DNA of 64,000 bases from Nitzschia sp. DOCU1 (GCA_951394045.1 OX595988.1:1875352-1939351); one strand, 5' to 3'. Counted from the first letter of the stretch, positions 39,822 to 50,446 are shown. Translations and numbers: made by a program. The notes: generated from the letters alone by a model not told the origin.

Positions 39822-42800
39822 ATGAAAACGCATTTTTCTGCTCACCTCACACGGTGGCATCGGCTACTCTGGTCGCTTCTTCCTTCGCGTCCGGCCTCTC
39901 CGCCCTCTCATCGTTATCGTTCCGGTATCCGACGACCACGCCCGGTCTCTTCAGCCCATTATCGCCGTCCCCGTGACATTCCAGTACTTCCCGAGAATTA
40001 TGCTCCTGGCTACACGGTTGATTCGACTGCTGCTCATACCACCAGAGCCATGTTGAGCACCCTCATGGAGCACCATCATATGGCTCTCTTGAGTTTGACT
40101 TCTGATGATGTTCCGATTGTCCTGGACTCTGGTGCGACTATTGCAATCAGCATTGACAAGTCGGATTTCATTGGCTCAATTACCCCGTGTCCAATGGCCG
40201 AATTAAAGGGCATTGGCAGTGGTCTCGCTGTTCAAGGCATTGGCACGGTGAAATGGACTTTCCAGGATGCTGATGGCCAGATCTGTGACGTGCTCTTACG
40301 CGCTTTATATGTCCCAGACTGTCCGGTTCGTCTTCTGCCTCCTCAACAAATGTCGACCGATCCTCATGGCAACGAGGCTAATGGTGCATGGATTGGCGGC
40401 GGAGACTATGCGCTTGTGTTCTACAATGGACACTGTCTCAGATTCGATTATGACAAGGTTTCAAATCTGCCTATTGCGAAGACTATTCCTGGTGTTTCCC
40501 GGTTCAAAGCATATTTGAGTGCTTCCTCCCCGGCCCCTGCCATGGGAGCTGATCCCTCGTTGGCACCCCTCTTTGCGACCCCTCTATCGGATGAGCAGCG
40601 GCTTCTCCTCGACTATCATCGTTGCTATGGCCACGTCGGTATGAGTCGTATTCAAGAGTGGGCACGGCATGGTTTATTTGGATTGCCTAAGCGATTGTGC
40701 AAATGCTCTATTCCGATTTGTGCTCCATGCCATTTCGGTGGTATGCATCGGCGCCCCCACTCCCATGAAATAGGGAGTACGACTATCCCCATCGAGGCCC
40801 CTGGCGATTTTATCGCCGTGGATCAAATGGAATCTGCTTTGGGTGGCCGCATTCCGTTCACACGTGGCCGTCCTTCACGACGGCGCTACAAATGCAGCAC
40901 CGTATTTGTTGATGCTTTTTCCAAATTTTCCAAGTCTTGTCTTCAAGAATCGACCGCAGCTGAGCCCACGATCGCCAGCAAGCATTCTTTTGAGGCTGAT
41001 TGTCGTCGGTACGATGTACACATTCGGCACTATCGTGCTGACAATGGTGTTTTCACAAGTCAGAAGTTTCGTTCCGCTGTTGCTGCTGCTGGCCAGTCCA
41101 TGTCTTTCAGTGGTATCGGAGCTCATTTTCAAAACGGTGTGGCGGAACGGTATATTGGTGTGTTCACTCGCACAGCCCGCATTTTATTGTTGGAAGCGAT
41201 GTCACGCTTTCCTGGGGTGGTTGATGAATCTTTCTGGAGTTTTGCTTTTCAGCATGCCGTGCTCCTACACAATCACACTCCGAGATTCAGATCCGCTGAT
41301 TCTGGCTTCGCGACCCCGTTTGAAACTTTTACGATGACAGACAGTCCCTATGATGTCTCGTCTTTTCACCCTTTTGGTTGTCCCGTTTTCGTTTTGCATC
41401 CTTCTTTGGCCGATGGCCAACCGTGTCCCAAATGGCAAGAACGTTGCTATCATGGCATTTATATTGGGCAGTCGCCTGAACATGCTTCCAACGTGCCTCT
41501 TGTCTACAATCCCCGGACAGAGCTTGTCAGTCCGGCTTACCACGTGGTTTTTGATGACGATTTCCATTCCGCTGGGTTGCTGACCCGCAATGAAGATCCG
41601 TCTGCCATCATCGAAGCCATCGGTCGGTTGATTGTTGCGCCGGAAAATAAATGGAAGCACAAAGATCAATTCTCTGTGTATCCCGACCCTGACATCAATC
41701 GGCGATATATTGATCATGCTGCTGACGCTACGAGGGAGTTATTGTTCGCTCACCACCGCCACGCTGCAGCGGCTCTCGCCACAGCTAAGCGACGTCTTTC
41801 CATGGCGAGCGACCGGCCTCCCAAACGCTTGCGTGCAGCACCTTTGTCTATTCCTGTGATGGCTCCCGAGGGAGTTGTTGATGACGCTCCATCGTCTCCG
41901 ACCCTCGGTCCCGACCAGATTTTAGAGCTCCTCCGGTCGTTGGGATACTCGATGCCTCCAGGTGTGGCTCTTGTTGCCACCGCTGCTTCGACGCGGCAAC
42001 CCATTGAGAATGACTCCTTTGTCGAGTCTCCTCGCCCTGATCTGGCTACCTTGGTCCCCGAGGATTGGGACGGTATTGCCCATGCTGCGTTAGACTGTGT
42101 ACCAATCGATGGTAGTTTGAACCTCGACAGTCTTCACGCATGCATTGCGAGCGCAAACCCTGACATCTTAACGCAAGGCGAGATGTTCAAGGCTGCCGAT
42201 CGCGCTGAATTTCTTTCTTCGCAGGTGGATGAGATTAGCACTCTCGAAAAAGAAAAGGTATGGAAGGTTCTTCCTCGTTCCGCGCTTCCGTTTTCGGCTC
42301 GACCGTTGAATGCTGTCTGGTCCTACCGTCGCAAGCGTCGTCCTGATGGAAGCCTTCTCAAATATAAGAGTCGGATCTGTGCTGACGGCAGCATGCAGCA
42401 ACACGGCCGTGACTTCACCGACACCTATGCGCCGGTTGTCCAGTGGAGTACGGTTCGTCTGGTGCTCGTCTACGCCGCCATGCTGGGACTGGTTAATTGT
42501 CAGGTCGATTTTGCGCAGGCATTTACACAGGCTGACATGGACACTGACGTATATCTGGCAGTTCCGCAAGGCTGGTTTTACGACTCTGATGCTGATTGTC
42601 TTCGCCAACATGATGATCCGAAGTTCCGTGACCAAACCCACTGTTTGCATTTGCTCAAGAACCTCTACGGTACAAAACAGGCCGCTCGCAACTGGTTTCT
42701 TTTCCTTCGTGACACCTTGCTTTCCCCAGATTTTGGCTTTAAACAGTCGCAGGTGGATCCATGCTTGTTTATCCGGAAGGATTGTCTGCTTGCTCTCTAT

Positions 42801-43856
42801 ACGGATGATTGTTGTATGTTTGGCGCATCTCGGCAGGTGCTTGATGATTTAAAAATGGCCCTTTCCAAACAATTTGTCCTTCGGGACGAAGGCACGGTGG
42901 AGGACTTTCTTGGTGTTCGAATTCGTGCAGCACCGGCGCATGGTCCTTTTGCTTTTGAGATGACACAGACCGGTTTGATCGACCAGATCCTTGCGGACGT
43001 TGGCCTATCACCAAAAGATGATGAGTCTGGTCCACGATCTATCAGCACCAGCAATCGGAAATACGTACCGGCAAAAGACCATCTGCGCACCAATCCCGAC
43101 GCTGCCCCGTTCGATGCTCCTTGGTCCTACCGCTCGGTCATCGGCAAGCTGAATTTTCTCGCCGCCAACACACGCCCGGATATCTCCTATGCTGTTCATT
43201 CGGCGGCCAGGTTTTGCAACAACCCCAACAGAGATTGTCAACTCTACATCAAGTATCTGTGCCGCTATCTGCTGGGTACTCGGACAAGAGGATTGCTCTT
43301 CATCCCCAACATGGAGCATCAGCTCCAGGCTCACGCTGACGCTGATTTCTGTGGGCTCTTTTCCGCCAACACAAGTCACCTTCGTGAAGCAGCTTTATCC
43401 AGGAGTGGGTTTATTGTCGCATATGCCGGGTGTCCGATCTTGTGGAAGAGCGCCTTGCAGACCATCATTGCTCTTAGCACCTGCGAAGCGGAATACGTGG
43501 CCTTATCCGATTGTGTCCGTTCCTTGCTCCCTCTCCGAAGAATCCTTGATGAATTGATTTCCTTTCAGAGCCACCCAGGTCAAGGCTCCGCAGACATGTT
43601 GATTGCGAACAAGCAGCTTGCCTCAATTGTGTTCGAAGACAATATTGGTGCTCTTGAGATCGCCACCAAGGAGGCTCAATACCGGCCACGCACGAAGCAC
43701 ATCGCGATCCGCTACCATCATTTCCGGGATCACGTGGCCGATGGCAGTCTCCTGATCAAGAAAATTGACACGACCGAGCAGATTGCTGACATCTTTACCA
43801 AGCCTCTGCCCCAGAAGCCGTTTGAGCACCTCCGCAAAAAGCTGTGTGGCTGGTAA
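39822..43856 (+). CDS. Retrotransposon Pol: protease, integrase, reverse transcriptase, RNase H
   Basis: 1344 residues from the first ATG; the frame is open from 39741, directly after the gag TAG. Numbered from that ATG, the aspartic protease has LDSGAT (Asp102). The integrase zinc region is YHRCYGHVG ... CSIPICAPC. The integrase core triad is Asp334 (AVDQM), Asp407 (RADNG) and Glu442 (NGVAERY). The reverse transcriptase includes RPLNAVWSYRRKRRPDG, NCQVDFAQAFTQADM and the active site LYTDDCCMFG (Asp995, Asp996). RNase H has HADADFCG, STCEAEYVAL, EDNIGAL and TKHIAIRYHHFRD, ending ADIFTKPLPQKPFEHLR. YTDD replaces the usual YVDD. Because no ATG fuses it to gag, Pol is probably made by readthrough of the TAG or by internal initiation. 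Confidence 0.95.
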   Translation: MKTHFSAHLTRWHRLLWSLLPSRPASPPSHRYRSGIRRPRPVSSAHYRRPRDIPVLPENYAPGYTVDSTAAHTTRAMLSTLMEHHHMALLSLTSDDVPIVLDSGATIAISIDKSDFIGSITPCPMAELKGIGSGLAVQGIGTVKWTFQDADGQICDVLLRALYVPDCPVRLLPPQQMSTDPHGNEANGAWIGGGDYALVFYNGHCLRFDYDKVSNLPIAKTIPGVSRFKAYLSASSPAPAMGADPSLAPLFATPLSDEQRLLLDYHRCYGHVGMSRIQEWARHGLFGLPKRLCKCSIPICAPCHFGGMHRRPHSHEIGSTTIPIEAPGDFIAVDQMESALGGRIPFTRGRPSRRRYKCSTVFVDAFSKFSKSCLQESTAAEPTIASKHSFEADCRRYDVHIRHYRADNGVFTSQKFRSAVAAAGQSMSFSGIGAHFQNGVAERYIGVFTRTARILLLEAMSRFPGVVDESFWSFAFQHAVLLHNHTPRFRSADSGFATPFETFTMTDSPYDVSSFHPFGCPVFVLHPSLADGQPCPKWQERCYHGIYIGQSPEHASNVPLVYNPRTELVSPAYHVVFDDDFHSAGLLTRNEDPSAIIEAIGRLIVAPENKWKHKDQFSVYPDPDINRRYIDHAADATRELLFAHHRHAAAALATAKRRLSMASDRPPKRLRAAPLSIPVMAPEGVVDDAPSSPTLGPDQILELLRSLGYSMPPGVALVATAASTRQPIENDSFVESPRPDLATLVPEDWDGIAHAALDCVPIDGSLNLDSLHACIASANPDILTQGEMFKAADRAEFLSSQVDEISTLEKEKVWKVLPRSALPFSARPLNAVWSYRRKRRPDGSLLKYKSRICADGSMQQHGRDFTDTYAPVVQWSTVRLVLVYAAMLGLVNCQVDFAQAFTQADMDTDVYLAVPQGWFYDSDADCLRQHDDPKFRDQTHCLHLLKNLYGTKQAARNWFLFLRDTLLSPDFGFKQSQVDPCLFIRKDCLLALYTDDCCMFGASRQVLDDLKMALSKQFVLRDEGTVEDFLGVRIRAAPAHGPFAFEMTQTGLIDQILADVGLSPKDDESGPRSISTSNRKYVPAKDHLRTNPDAAPFDAPWSYRSVIGKLNFLAANTRPDISYAVHSAARFCNNPNRDCQLYIKYLCRYLLGTRTRGLLFIPNMEHQLQAHADADFCGLFSANTSHLREAALSRSGFIVAYAGCPILWKSALQTIIALSTCEAEYVALSDCVRSLLPLRRILDELISFQSHPGQGSADMLIANKQLASIVFEDNIGALEIATKEAQYRPRTKHIAIRYHHFRDHVADGSLLIKKIDTTEQIADIFTKPLPQKPFEHLRKKLCGW

Positions 43857-44029
43857 CATCTTCATCGTCTTGCAGCTGGTTTGTCTGTTCTTTTTCGTCT
43901 TGTTGTTTCTCTCTCCTGCCTCGCACGCTCGGAGCACGAGGGAGATCTGGTGTGTTCTAGTCCTTTTAGTCGTTTCGTGTGTTGCTCCTTCTCTCTACTC
44001 GTCACTTGGTTGACCTTACCCTCGATCAC

Positions 44030-44036
44030 GAGGGAG
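44030..44036 (+). other. Short polypurine tract at the 3' LTR
   Basis: Seven purines (GAGGGAG) lie directly against the 3' LTR, where the plus-strand primer is expected. It is short for the role. Confidence 0.55.
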
Positions 44037-44160
44037 TGTGGTCTGTCTGTCTGTTCTGTTGATCTCGGATGACGTCGCCCCTCCTCCGTCAGCAATGACA
44101 CCAATGACGGATAGCGAGTAGAGCATAAGCCACGATAGGCTCACTTCTTTTAGCACTACA
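44037..44160 (+). repeat. 3' LTR (124 bp)
   Basis: Identical to the 5' LTR over its whole length; TG...CA ends. Confidence 0.96.
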
Positions 44161-44165
44161 GCCGA
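44161..44165. repeat. Target-site duplication, right copy (GCCGA)
   Basis: Five bases directly right of the 3' LTR, identical to 38040-38044. The remaining 274 bp to the carrier gene stop hold no recognised feature. Confidence 0.9.
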
Positions 44166-44439
44166 GCTGTTTTTGCGATGGCGCACTCGTTCATCTCATT
44201 TGTGTCGTGGCACCCGCGAGAAGGTGGTTTTGGAAATGGCGCGAAGAAGAAGAGTCGAATGAAACAATTGAAATTTGACTACTTTGACTTTATTTACGAT
44301 TGATTCGATTCAATCCCTTCAGATTTATCCTGTCGTTTCACTACTGTGTACCCTCTCGAGAGCGATGCCAAGGATTTTGCTACTGAGAACTCAAGCTAGC
44401 AAGAGAAACACGAGTCGCACTTTAATCAAATTCACCAGG

Positions 44440-46320
44440 CTATAAGTCTAGTTGAAAGGCTTGCGATAGATCGTTGGGAGTGACTCCAAACAAAGTTCGA
44501 AAGACATCGTACAACAAGAATTGCCCTGCAATTATGGATCCGGCCCATATGCATCGACTACCCAGACCTCGAAACAAGGCCGAGATACCACCTTCCTGTA
44601 CCATTACTTGGCTAGCCATTACCAATCCCAAGCTCTCGCCCTCCGCTTCACTGTTTTGAGCCACATACGTTAAGACTGCATCGGCTGGCTGCGAGACCAC
44701 GGAAGAAAGTGCCCCCGAGAATCCACCCGCCACTAAACTCACTGTCAAGGCTGTCCAAGTGGCATCCCTAAGGGATGGTGCGACCGTGTAGATGGCATCG
44801 CAGGCTCGTTCAAACGCCAAGAATTTGACACTTCCAAAGATAACTTGACGAAGAAGCAATGACGGCAAACCCGCGTATACCCTCTTCCATCCGGCCACGA
44901 CATCTTCTGAAGCAATGGCTTGCAGCGTTCCAGTCAGTCCCATAGGTTTGTAAGTAACAGGATCTGCCACAACTCGAATCCGCGCAGCTTCCAATGGCGT
45001 CAATCCAAAGCTCGCCACCACTGACGCAAGGGCACCGGCCATGAGGGCAATGTCACCGGCATGAGCAACCGACCACTCAGTGGCAAAGAAATCGTGGGAA
45101 AGGTAGCGTTTGAAAAAGGTATAACTTGGATATACGGACAAACCATACCAAAAATACCCAGCCAAGGTTGCTTGGGCCCCCGTCAAAAGGCCGGGCCATC
45201 CCTCCTCACGCACAATTTTCGTGGCGCCCTTCCATACATTAGAATAGTCTGCAGGCTGAGTTTGAGCACGTGTCTTCACTACGTCCAAAGGAATCACGAT
45301 AGAATGCGTCAGGGCGCACCCTGTGGCCCCACTGATACCAAATAAGGCATAGACAAGGGGAGAATAGAGGGGAAGCTCGCGAATCAACACTTCCGAGGAG
45401 AGGGGCCCAAAGGTTGTGGCTGTGGCGGCTTGCCCGAAATTGTCGTCCAAGCCGACCTGATAGATGTTCAAAGACGGAGTAATCGTCACATAATCGCCTG
45501 GCTGAACAAGCTCGATGTGGTATGGATCAGGAAGCAACGCTAAGTCAAAAAGTTGCGCCAATGAAGACTCGGTCGATATTTCGCCATCGGGTGTGCCATA
45601 CAATGACGATGAAAAATCTGCCGACAATAACAACCGTCGAATCGATCCTTTGGGTTGATATTCTGTGGGCAGTAATGCGCAAAGGATGCCAATGTGCCGT
45701 ATACAACCTTCATCTCGATACGTTTCCAAGAGTCGCTGAAGAATCATGGAGTAGCCCGATGTTTCGTCCCTTTCAAGATAGGATCCCACGGCCACTTGCA
45801 ATGAAGCTGCAAACTTTCCAAAGGCTTGACCCAGTTGCCGTTGCTGCTGATCGTCGGAGAGCAAAGAAACCGACACTCGTTGACCTTGCCACCATCTTTC
45901 GACTGCTGAGTCGTATCGAATCAGGAAGCGAGCTAAATACGTAATAAATGGAGCCGGTATGTTGATAGAGGCGGATGCTGGTCGTCCAGTTGACTCCAGC
46001 GACGTCCATCTACCTTGCCCGATTTGAATATCCTCGAGCGTTGTCGATGATTCCGTTGACTGCGCGTACGAGGTCAACGGAAATAAAGATGCTGCCGCCG
46101 CCATTGAAATCAGCACTTGTCGTCGAGTAGTTGCTGTCTTCGAACATGACGGTTCTTGACCCTCACTAGACGATAACCTTCTGGTGGACTGGACGTTGAT
46201 ATCATGTTCGTTTCGCCGTGAGCTAAAACGATGTGCTTGAAATCCCTGGCATATGGGCCTCGACGTCAATGACCAGCGCCAGCAAAGCAGCAGCATTGCA
46301 AGTTGGCCAATCTGACGCAT
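44440..46320 (-). CDS. Mitochondrial-carrier-family protein with plastid-like leader and novel N-terminal domain, 626 aa
   Basis: Intronless. Residues about 320-615 form a three-repeat carrier: IPLDVVKTRAQTQ (repeat 1), TPLEAARIRVV (repeat 2) and QPADAVLTYVAQN (repeat 3). These are variants of the PX(D/E)XX(K/R) signature, closest by eye to phosphate-carrier-like members, and each has flanking helices. The N-terminus is unusual. A hydrophobic leader (about 8-15) is followed by CQGFQAHRF, resembling a diatom plastid cleavage site. Then comes a twin-arginine-like second leader, RRQVLISMAAAASLFPLTSYAQS, typical of thylakoid-lumen or inner-envelope sorting. About 220 residues of an unrecognised globular domain follow (from LEDIQIGQGRW). 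A related plastid-envelope location is therefore more likely than mitochondrion. Substrate is unknown. Confidence 0.82.
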   Translation of the reverse strand: MRQIGQLAMLLLCWRWSLTSRPICQGFQAHRFSSRRNEHDINVQSTRRLSSSEGQEPSCSKTATTRRQVLISMAAAASLFPLTSYAQSTESSTTLEDIQIGQGRWTSLESTGRPASASINIPAPFITYLARFLIRYDSAVERWWQGQRVSVSLLSDDQQQRQLGQAFGKFAASLQVAVGSYLERDETSGYSMILQRLLETYRDEGCIRHIGILCALLPTEYQPKGSIRRLLLSADFSSSLYGTPDGEISTESSLAQLFDLALLPDPYHIELVQPGDYVTITPSLNIYQVGLDDNFGQAATATTFGPLSSEVLIRELPLYSPLVYALFGISGATGCALTHSIVIPLDVVKTRAQTQPADYSNVWKGATKIVREEGWPGLLTGAQATLAGYFWYGLSVYPSYTFFKRYLSHDFFATEWSVAHAGDIALMAGALASVVASFGLTPLEAARIRVVADPVTYKPMGLTGTLQAIASEDVVAGWKRVYAGLPSLLLRQVIFGSVKFLAFERACDAIYTVAPSLRDATWTALTVSLVAGGFSGALSSVVSQPADAVLTYVAQNSEAEGESLGLVMASQVMVQEGGISALFRGLGSRCIWAGSIIAGQFLLYDVFRTLFGVTPNDLSQAFQLDL

Positions 46321-46916
46321 TGTATTCAGCGTTGACCGATGTCTCGTTTTCTAACAGCTCCTTTGGGGTACAAAATTGTAACAAACGCCAAAGTATCCAA
46401 GGTCGTTTCAATGACAGCTGCCCCGAGATTCGTGAAAGTCGGCATTACAGAAGATCTTCCCTCTCTTTCGCAGATCCTGATGCAGACATTCGTCGTGTTC
46501 TTCACTCTGAAGGATCGTTCTGGCCGTTGTACGGTTGAAGAAAGTCGATGGGTGGAGAATAAGAAAATTTTGAGAATTTAAATTTTGATCTGCAGATTTA
46601 TGCCATCATTTATTACGAATAAATAGGAAAACTGTTTATTTTTGCAAGAAAAGGAACACGTTTAAGACGTACACACAACGAGCCGCGTCTGGTCGGCTGA
46701 CGCTTGGATGGAGGCAAATCCCGTGCAACTACCGATCTTCTCATGAGCTTCAACGTCGTTCAATTTGACACACACCAATCAAACATTTTTACAATGGCGT
46801 CCGATGATAATTCTCATTGATACCCTATTGAGTTACCTTCAACCAAACTGCTTTGCGTGGGAGCTTCCGTCGCAACACCTTGTCTACCTCCACTAATAGT
46901 CGCAGCACCCAACATC
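46321..46916. other. Intergenic, divergent promoter of two plastid-type genes
   Basis: About 600 bp between divergent starts. An 80-codon plus-strand frame (46339-46581) is open but shows no recognised motif. Both flanking genes have plastid-like leaders, so shared light regulation is possible. Confidence 0.35.
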
Positions 46917-47599
46917 ATGATACGGTCAATCTGCCAAGCACTCGTTCCTGTCGTGCTGCTCGCCCACAACGCCGCAGGATTTGTCGTGAGAAATTCTTCC
47001 CCGACCTTTGTTCGACAGTCCTCAGAACTCAAGGCATTCGATCCCTCCATCTCGGATACGCTGGTTTCAGCAGCGAACAACTTCTGGGTAGCTACCGTTG
47101 ATGGTGACATCGATAAAATTCCCAACGACCAATTCGGACTCGTCTTCGCCGGAGGCATTGTAAGTGGACGCCTACGATGATTCTTTTGGGTCACTGCCTA
47201 CGAGCCTGACTTATGTTTCTTTTCCATCGTATCGTCGTTCTTCGCTTAATGCACCACTAGGCTGTCATGGCGGGAGGTGTTTTATCTGCAATGTTTGTGG
47301 GATTCTTGTTGGACAAAGGGGACTTGTATGCCAATTTGGCTGCCGAATCTTATCTACAAAGTGCAGATAATGAAGAATTTTGGCAGAACTTGTCGGATGA
47401 GGAACAAGTCAAAGCGAGGGAGCTTGTTGTCAAGATTAAAGCCGCCAAAGAGGGAGGTAGCGACCCGCCAGCAGGGAAGCAGGAAGTGTCGTCGTCAACA
47501 ACGAAGATGGCAAGCAGCACGACTTCTTCGTCATCACCGGTAGCCGAGCCAAAGGCTCCATCGAAACCTACAGATTTGTTTAGTGATTACAGAGATTAG
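46917..47599 (+). CDS. Small plastid-targeted membrane protein, 193 aa, unknown function
   Basis: Exons 46917-47159 and 47261-47599 (101-bp intron, phase 0). The frame further upstream opens with GTG, so the ATG at 46917 is used. The leader IRSICQALVPVVLLAHNAAGFVVRN is a signal peptide with an AAGF plastid cleavage context. A hydrophobic segment (FGLVFAGGIAVMAGGVLSAMFVGFLL, about 73-98) spans the exon junction. A helical region follows (EEFWQNLSDEEQVKARELVVKIKAAKEG), and the tail is Ser/Thr/Pro-rich. No family recognised; it is probably a conserved thylakoid or envelope protein of diatoms. Confidence 0.75.
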
Positions 47600-47759
47600 G
47601 GTGCTCAACTCAATCTTCTTCAAAGTCCAGAACCAGCCTGCCGAAATTACGTACATACTGAAACAGCAAGAGGATGGTGGCGTGCTAATCATTTTAGTTG
47701 TTGATAGGCCACTCATAAATCGTGTGGACAAACACGGTCTAATAGGATCTAGCAAATCA

Positions 47760-49805
47760 TTATAGCGTTTCGCGATTCCGCGCAAAGTGCTCGCATACAG
47801 CCTGTAGTTGCATGGCGTTCGTCTTCTGCGCGATTTGTAAGAGATATTCATTGGTTTCTGTATTGACCATGGTCTGAAGCAGAGTCTCGCAAATTTGCTT
47901 AAGATTGTCCAAAAAGAATCGATCGGATAGTTCCAAAATATCGATGAGTCGACTCAAGCAAGCCTCCCGACTTCCCGCGTTTCGTGGGTCGACCTTGGGA
48001 GTGGTACCTGTGTAAATGTATTCCATGACGGACAAAAAGGCTTCGTACGAGCAATCCGGAATTTCAATTTCCATGGATTCGGACTCCCGAAAGCCCGATG
48101 TAAACATAGCTCGAAAACAATCCGACACGATCGATAGAACCATCTTGTGACCATATACCTTTTGTCCTTGGACGATGAAAGTCACATCTGAGAATTCTTC
48201 GTCGTTAAAGAAGTGACGAAGTCGTCGTTCGACCAAAAGCAAACTGGTAGGTTCGGTGACACGAGCGCGCGGTGGAGGATCCGTATCCAAAACATGGCAA
48301 TCCCCAAGGTAGTCCGAGCCACAAGATCCACCCAAGAAGTAGATCTTTCGATGAACGGCTGTAGCAGTGTGTCCTGCTCTACGTCCCGGACCTCGTCCAT
48401 CAATCAACACAGAAGGCACCGTATCCTCATCATTTGGATTCGGAGAGGCGGCCACTGCCGCACCCCTCGGTCGAATAGCCATTTCTCGTGATCGCCAGTC
48501 CGCTCGAGAGGCGGTGAAGGAACCCTGCCGATTGTTGTCACTATTGCTAATGTCCATATCAGTAGCATTACCAAGGTCCTGCATCGACTGTGAAAGAAAA
48601 AGAGGTCGATGAGAACGCCACTCGATGTATTTTCCAGTAGCTTGCAAATTTATACATACCATATCACCCGACCCATCGTATCCTCCAAATCTCCATTGCG
48701 GTTGAAATTCCTCTGATTCTGCATGATGTTCCCGGTGGTGATTTTGGTCGCCTTCAAACCGTCCAGCATGTCTAGCACTATTGTTGCTTCCATTTTCCCC
48801 GTTTCCGTACTGCGTCACATCCAACCACGCCATTTGCTGCCGATCCAAAATCTGCAAGTCATGAAAGCATTTTGAACTCGTTCCACTACCACCAAAGAGA
48901 AATAATCGCCCTCTCAGGGCAGTCAAGGTCATTCCCGCACGAGGGTGAGGCAAGACCCCACCTGCCCTGGGACACGTCCAAGTAGAAGTGGCAATATTCA
49001 AAATATGAATGTCATTGAGACGTTCCGTCCCATTCCTGCGAACGTGAAGCGTGAGGGCGAACCCTTTTCTAGTTAAAATTTGGAACGTTCATGCAGTATT
49101 GATATCTCTCTTTTGCACTTACCATCCTCCAAAAATGAATAGCTCGCCAGTTTCTTCCAAGAGGGCACTAGAATGGTTTGCTCGCTGCTGAGGATGCTGT
49201 CCTACAGTGTGGACTTTTCGCCAGGTCAGTGTCTTTGAATTGAGCGCATGCAAGTCATTCAGGTATTCCCTTCCATTTCCACCTCGAAATACATATACTT
49301 CCTTTCTTTGCGGCACATAATCGGCCGAGTGCATATTGCAGGGTCCTGGGGGCGTTCCCTTGACAGCAGGTTGATGCCAGCGCAAAGTCTTCCCCCCATT
49401 AGAAATATCAAGAACATGCATGTCCGAGGCTGCCAGAGGACCAGTTCCGAGCCATCCACCAATGATGATGATACGGGCGTTTTCTTCGTCGTCCGGATCT
49501 GCCGCTAGAGTGGCACTGTGTCCATTGCGTCCCGGAGGCGGGTTGCCCGTCACCATGATGGACGTATCCGCACCATTATTGTAGGCACCGGATAAGTCCT
49601 CGGGGTGGCCGACGTGATGCGGTCGAATCCAGCGCTCTTCGGCGATGGAATACAGCAGGAGAGTATCGTGATTCTTGCTCCCATCATAACCACCGAAACA
49701 GTAGAGATAGCCGTTGAAGTGCGTCACCGAGTGATTCTTGATAGTTGGAGCTGGAGGACTGTCTTTCGGCGAGACGTTCTGCTCTGCCCATCGCATTGTC
49801 TCCAT
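47760..49805 (-). CDS. Kelch-repeat plus BTB/POZ protein (LZTR1-like), 628 aa
   Basis: Exons 49123-49805, 48660-49035 and 47760-48587. Kelch blades are marked by YCFGGYDGS, IIIGGWLGT, VFRGGNGRE, FIFGGWNGT, FLFGGSGTS, WRFGGYDGS and YFLGGSCGS. The BTB domain runs from FFNDEEFSDVTFIVQGQKVY through HKMVLSIVSDCFRAMF to YEAFLSVMEYIYTG. It is followed by a helical BACK-like end (LIDILELSDRFFLDNLKQIC). Kelch-before-BTB order is that of LZTR1-type adaptors, which recruit substrates to Cullin-3 ubiquitin ligase. The last intron (48588-48659) is 72 bp, in frame and stop-free, so retention would add 24 residues without breaking the protein. Its GTATGT donor and CACAG acceptor support splicing. Confidence 0.9.
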
Positions 49806-50446
49806 GATGGTTGAATATTTGTTGTTGCGTCTTTCAAAAGTCAGAAACGAGTAGCAAGCTGATAGGAGGGAAACTTTCTGAGAATTCTACCGAAGCAAAT
49901 TGAATGGTTGAATGAATCAATCAACGGGCAAAGAGTGCAAAATGCAGAGTACACGTATGACCAACTTCGAGGGAAAGATAACCTCTCTTTAGAGCATGCA
50001 GAACTGCCTTGCGGGTGATTTAGAATCTCTTGTCTTCTGTTGTCGTTGGGAGAGGGATTCATCGTCCTGCTCTTGTGATGACGATGATGGTCTCCTGCGC
50101 CGTAATTAACTGCGTTCTAATGTACTTTTCATTCGTATGTTCTCTTGCTTCGTTTTCTCGCGTGTCGTCTGCGTCCCCCGTTTTCCTGCGGTGTCGTCAC
50201 AAGCCTACGTACCATCGTACCCAGGCTCTTTACACTACGTACGTTCAACCATATGACATAAGTACGTATCCTTGTCGATTTCGAAAGGTTTCTCCCGCGC
50301 CCGCGCTCTATCTCCAGCCATGGTTTTTTTTTCATTTCTCATTTTTAGTGGATGGTGGGACCTCGCTTTGGCAGTTCCAGAGACACTAGAATCTACAACA
50401 TTTCACTGCAGACACATCGAACCATTCGTTTAGCTCTCTTTCCGAC
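49806..50446. other. Divergent promoter between kelch-BTB and TPR-Aha1 genes
   Basis: 640 bp with a 119-codon plus-strand frame that looks random. No supported feature; Cys/Phe-rich translation argues against coding. Confidence 0.4.

Larger units (their letters stand above)
38045..44160 (+). mobile_element. Complete Ty1/copia LTR retrotransposon (diatom CoDi-like), 6116 bp
   Basis: The element has identical 124-bp LTRs starting TG and ending CA, flanked by a perfect 5-bp duplication (GCCGA). It has a gag region in two overlapping frames and a pol with domain order protease, integrase, reverse transcriptase, RNase H, which defines copia. A purine-rich stretch precedes the 3' LTR. All pol motifs look intact, so the element could be active or recently so. 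It inserted between the DUF2439 gene and the carrier gene without disrupting a coding region. Diatom genomes are known to carry many copia (CoDi) families; I cannot assign the family without a database. Confidence 0.97.

Noticed and set aside
50030..50389. 119-codon plus-strand frame before the TPR-Aha1 gene
   Set aside because: Cys/Phe-rich random-looking translation in a promoter region; no motif.
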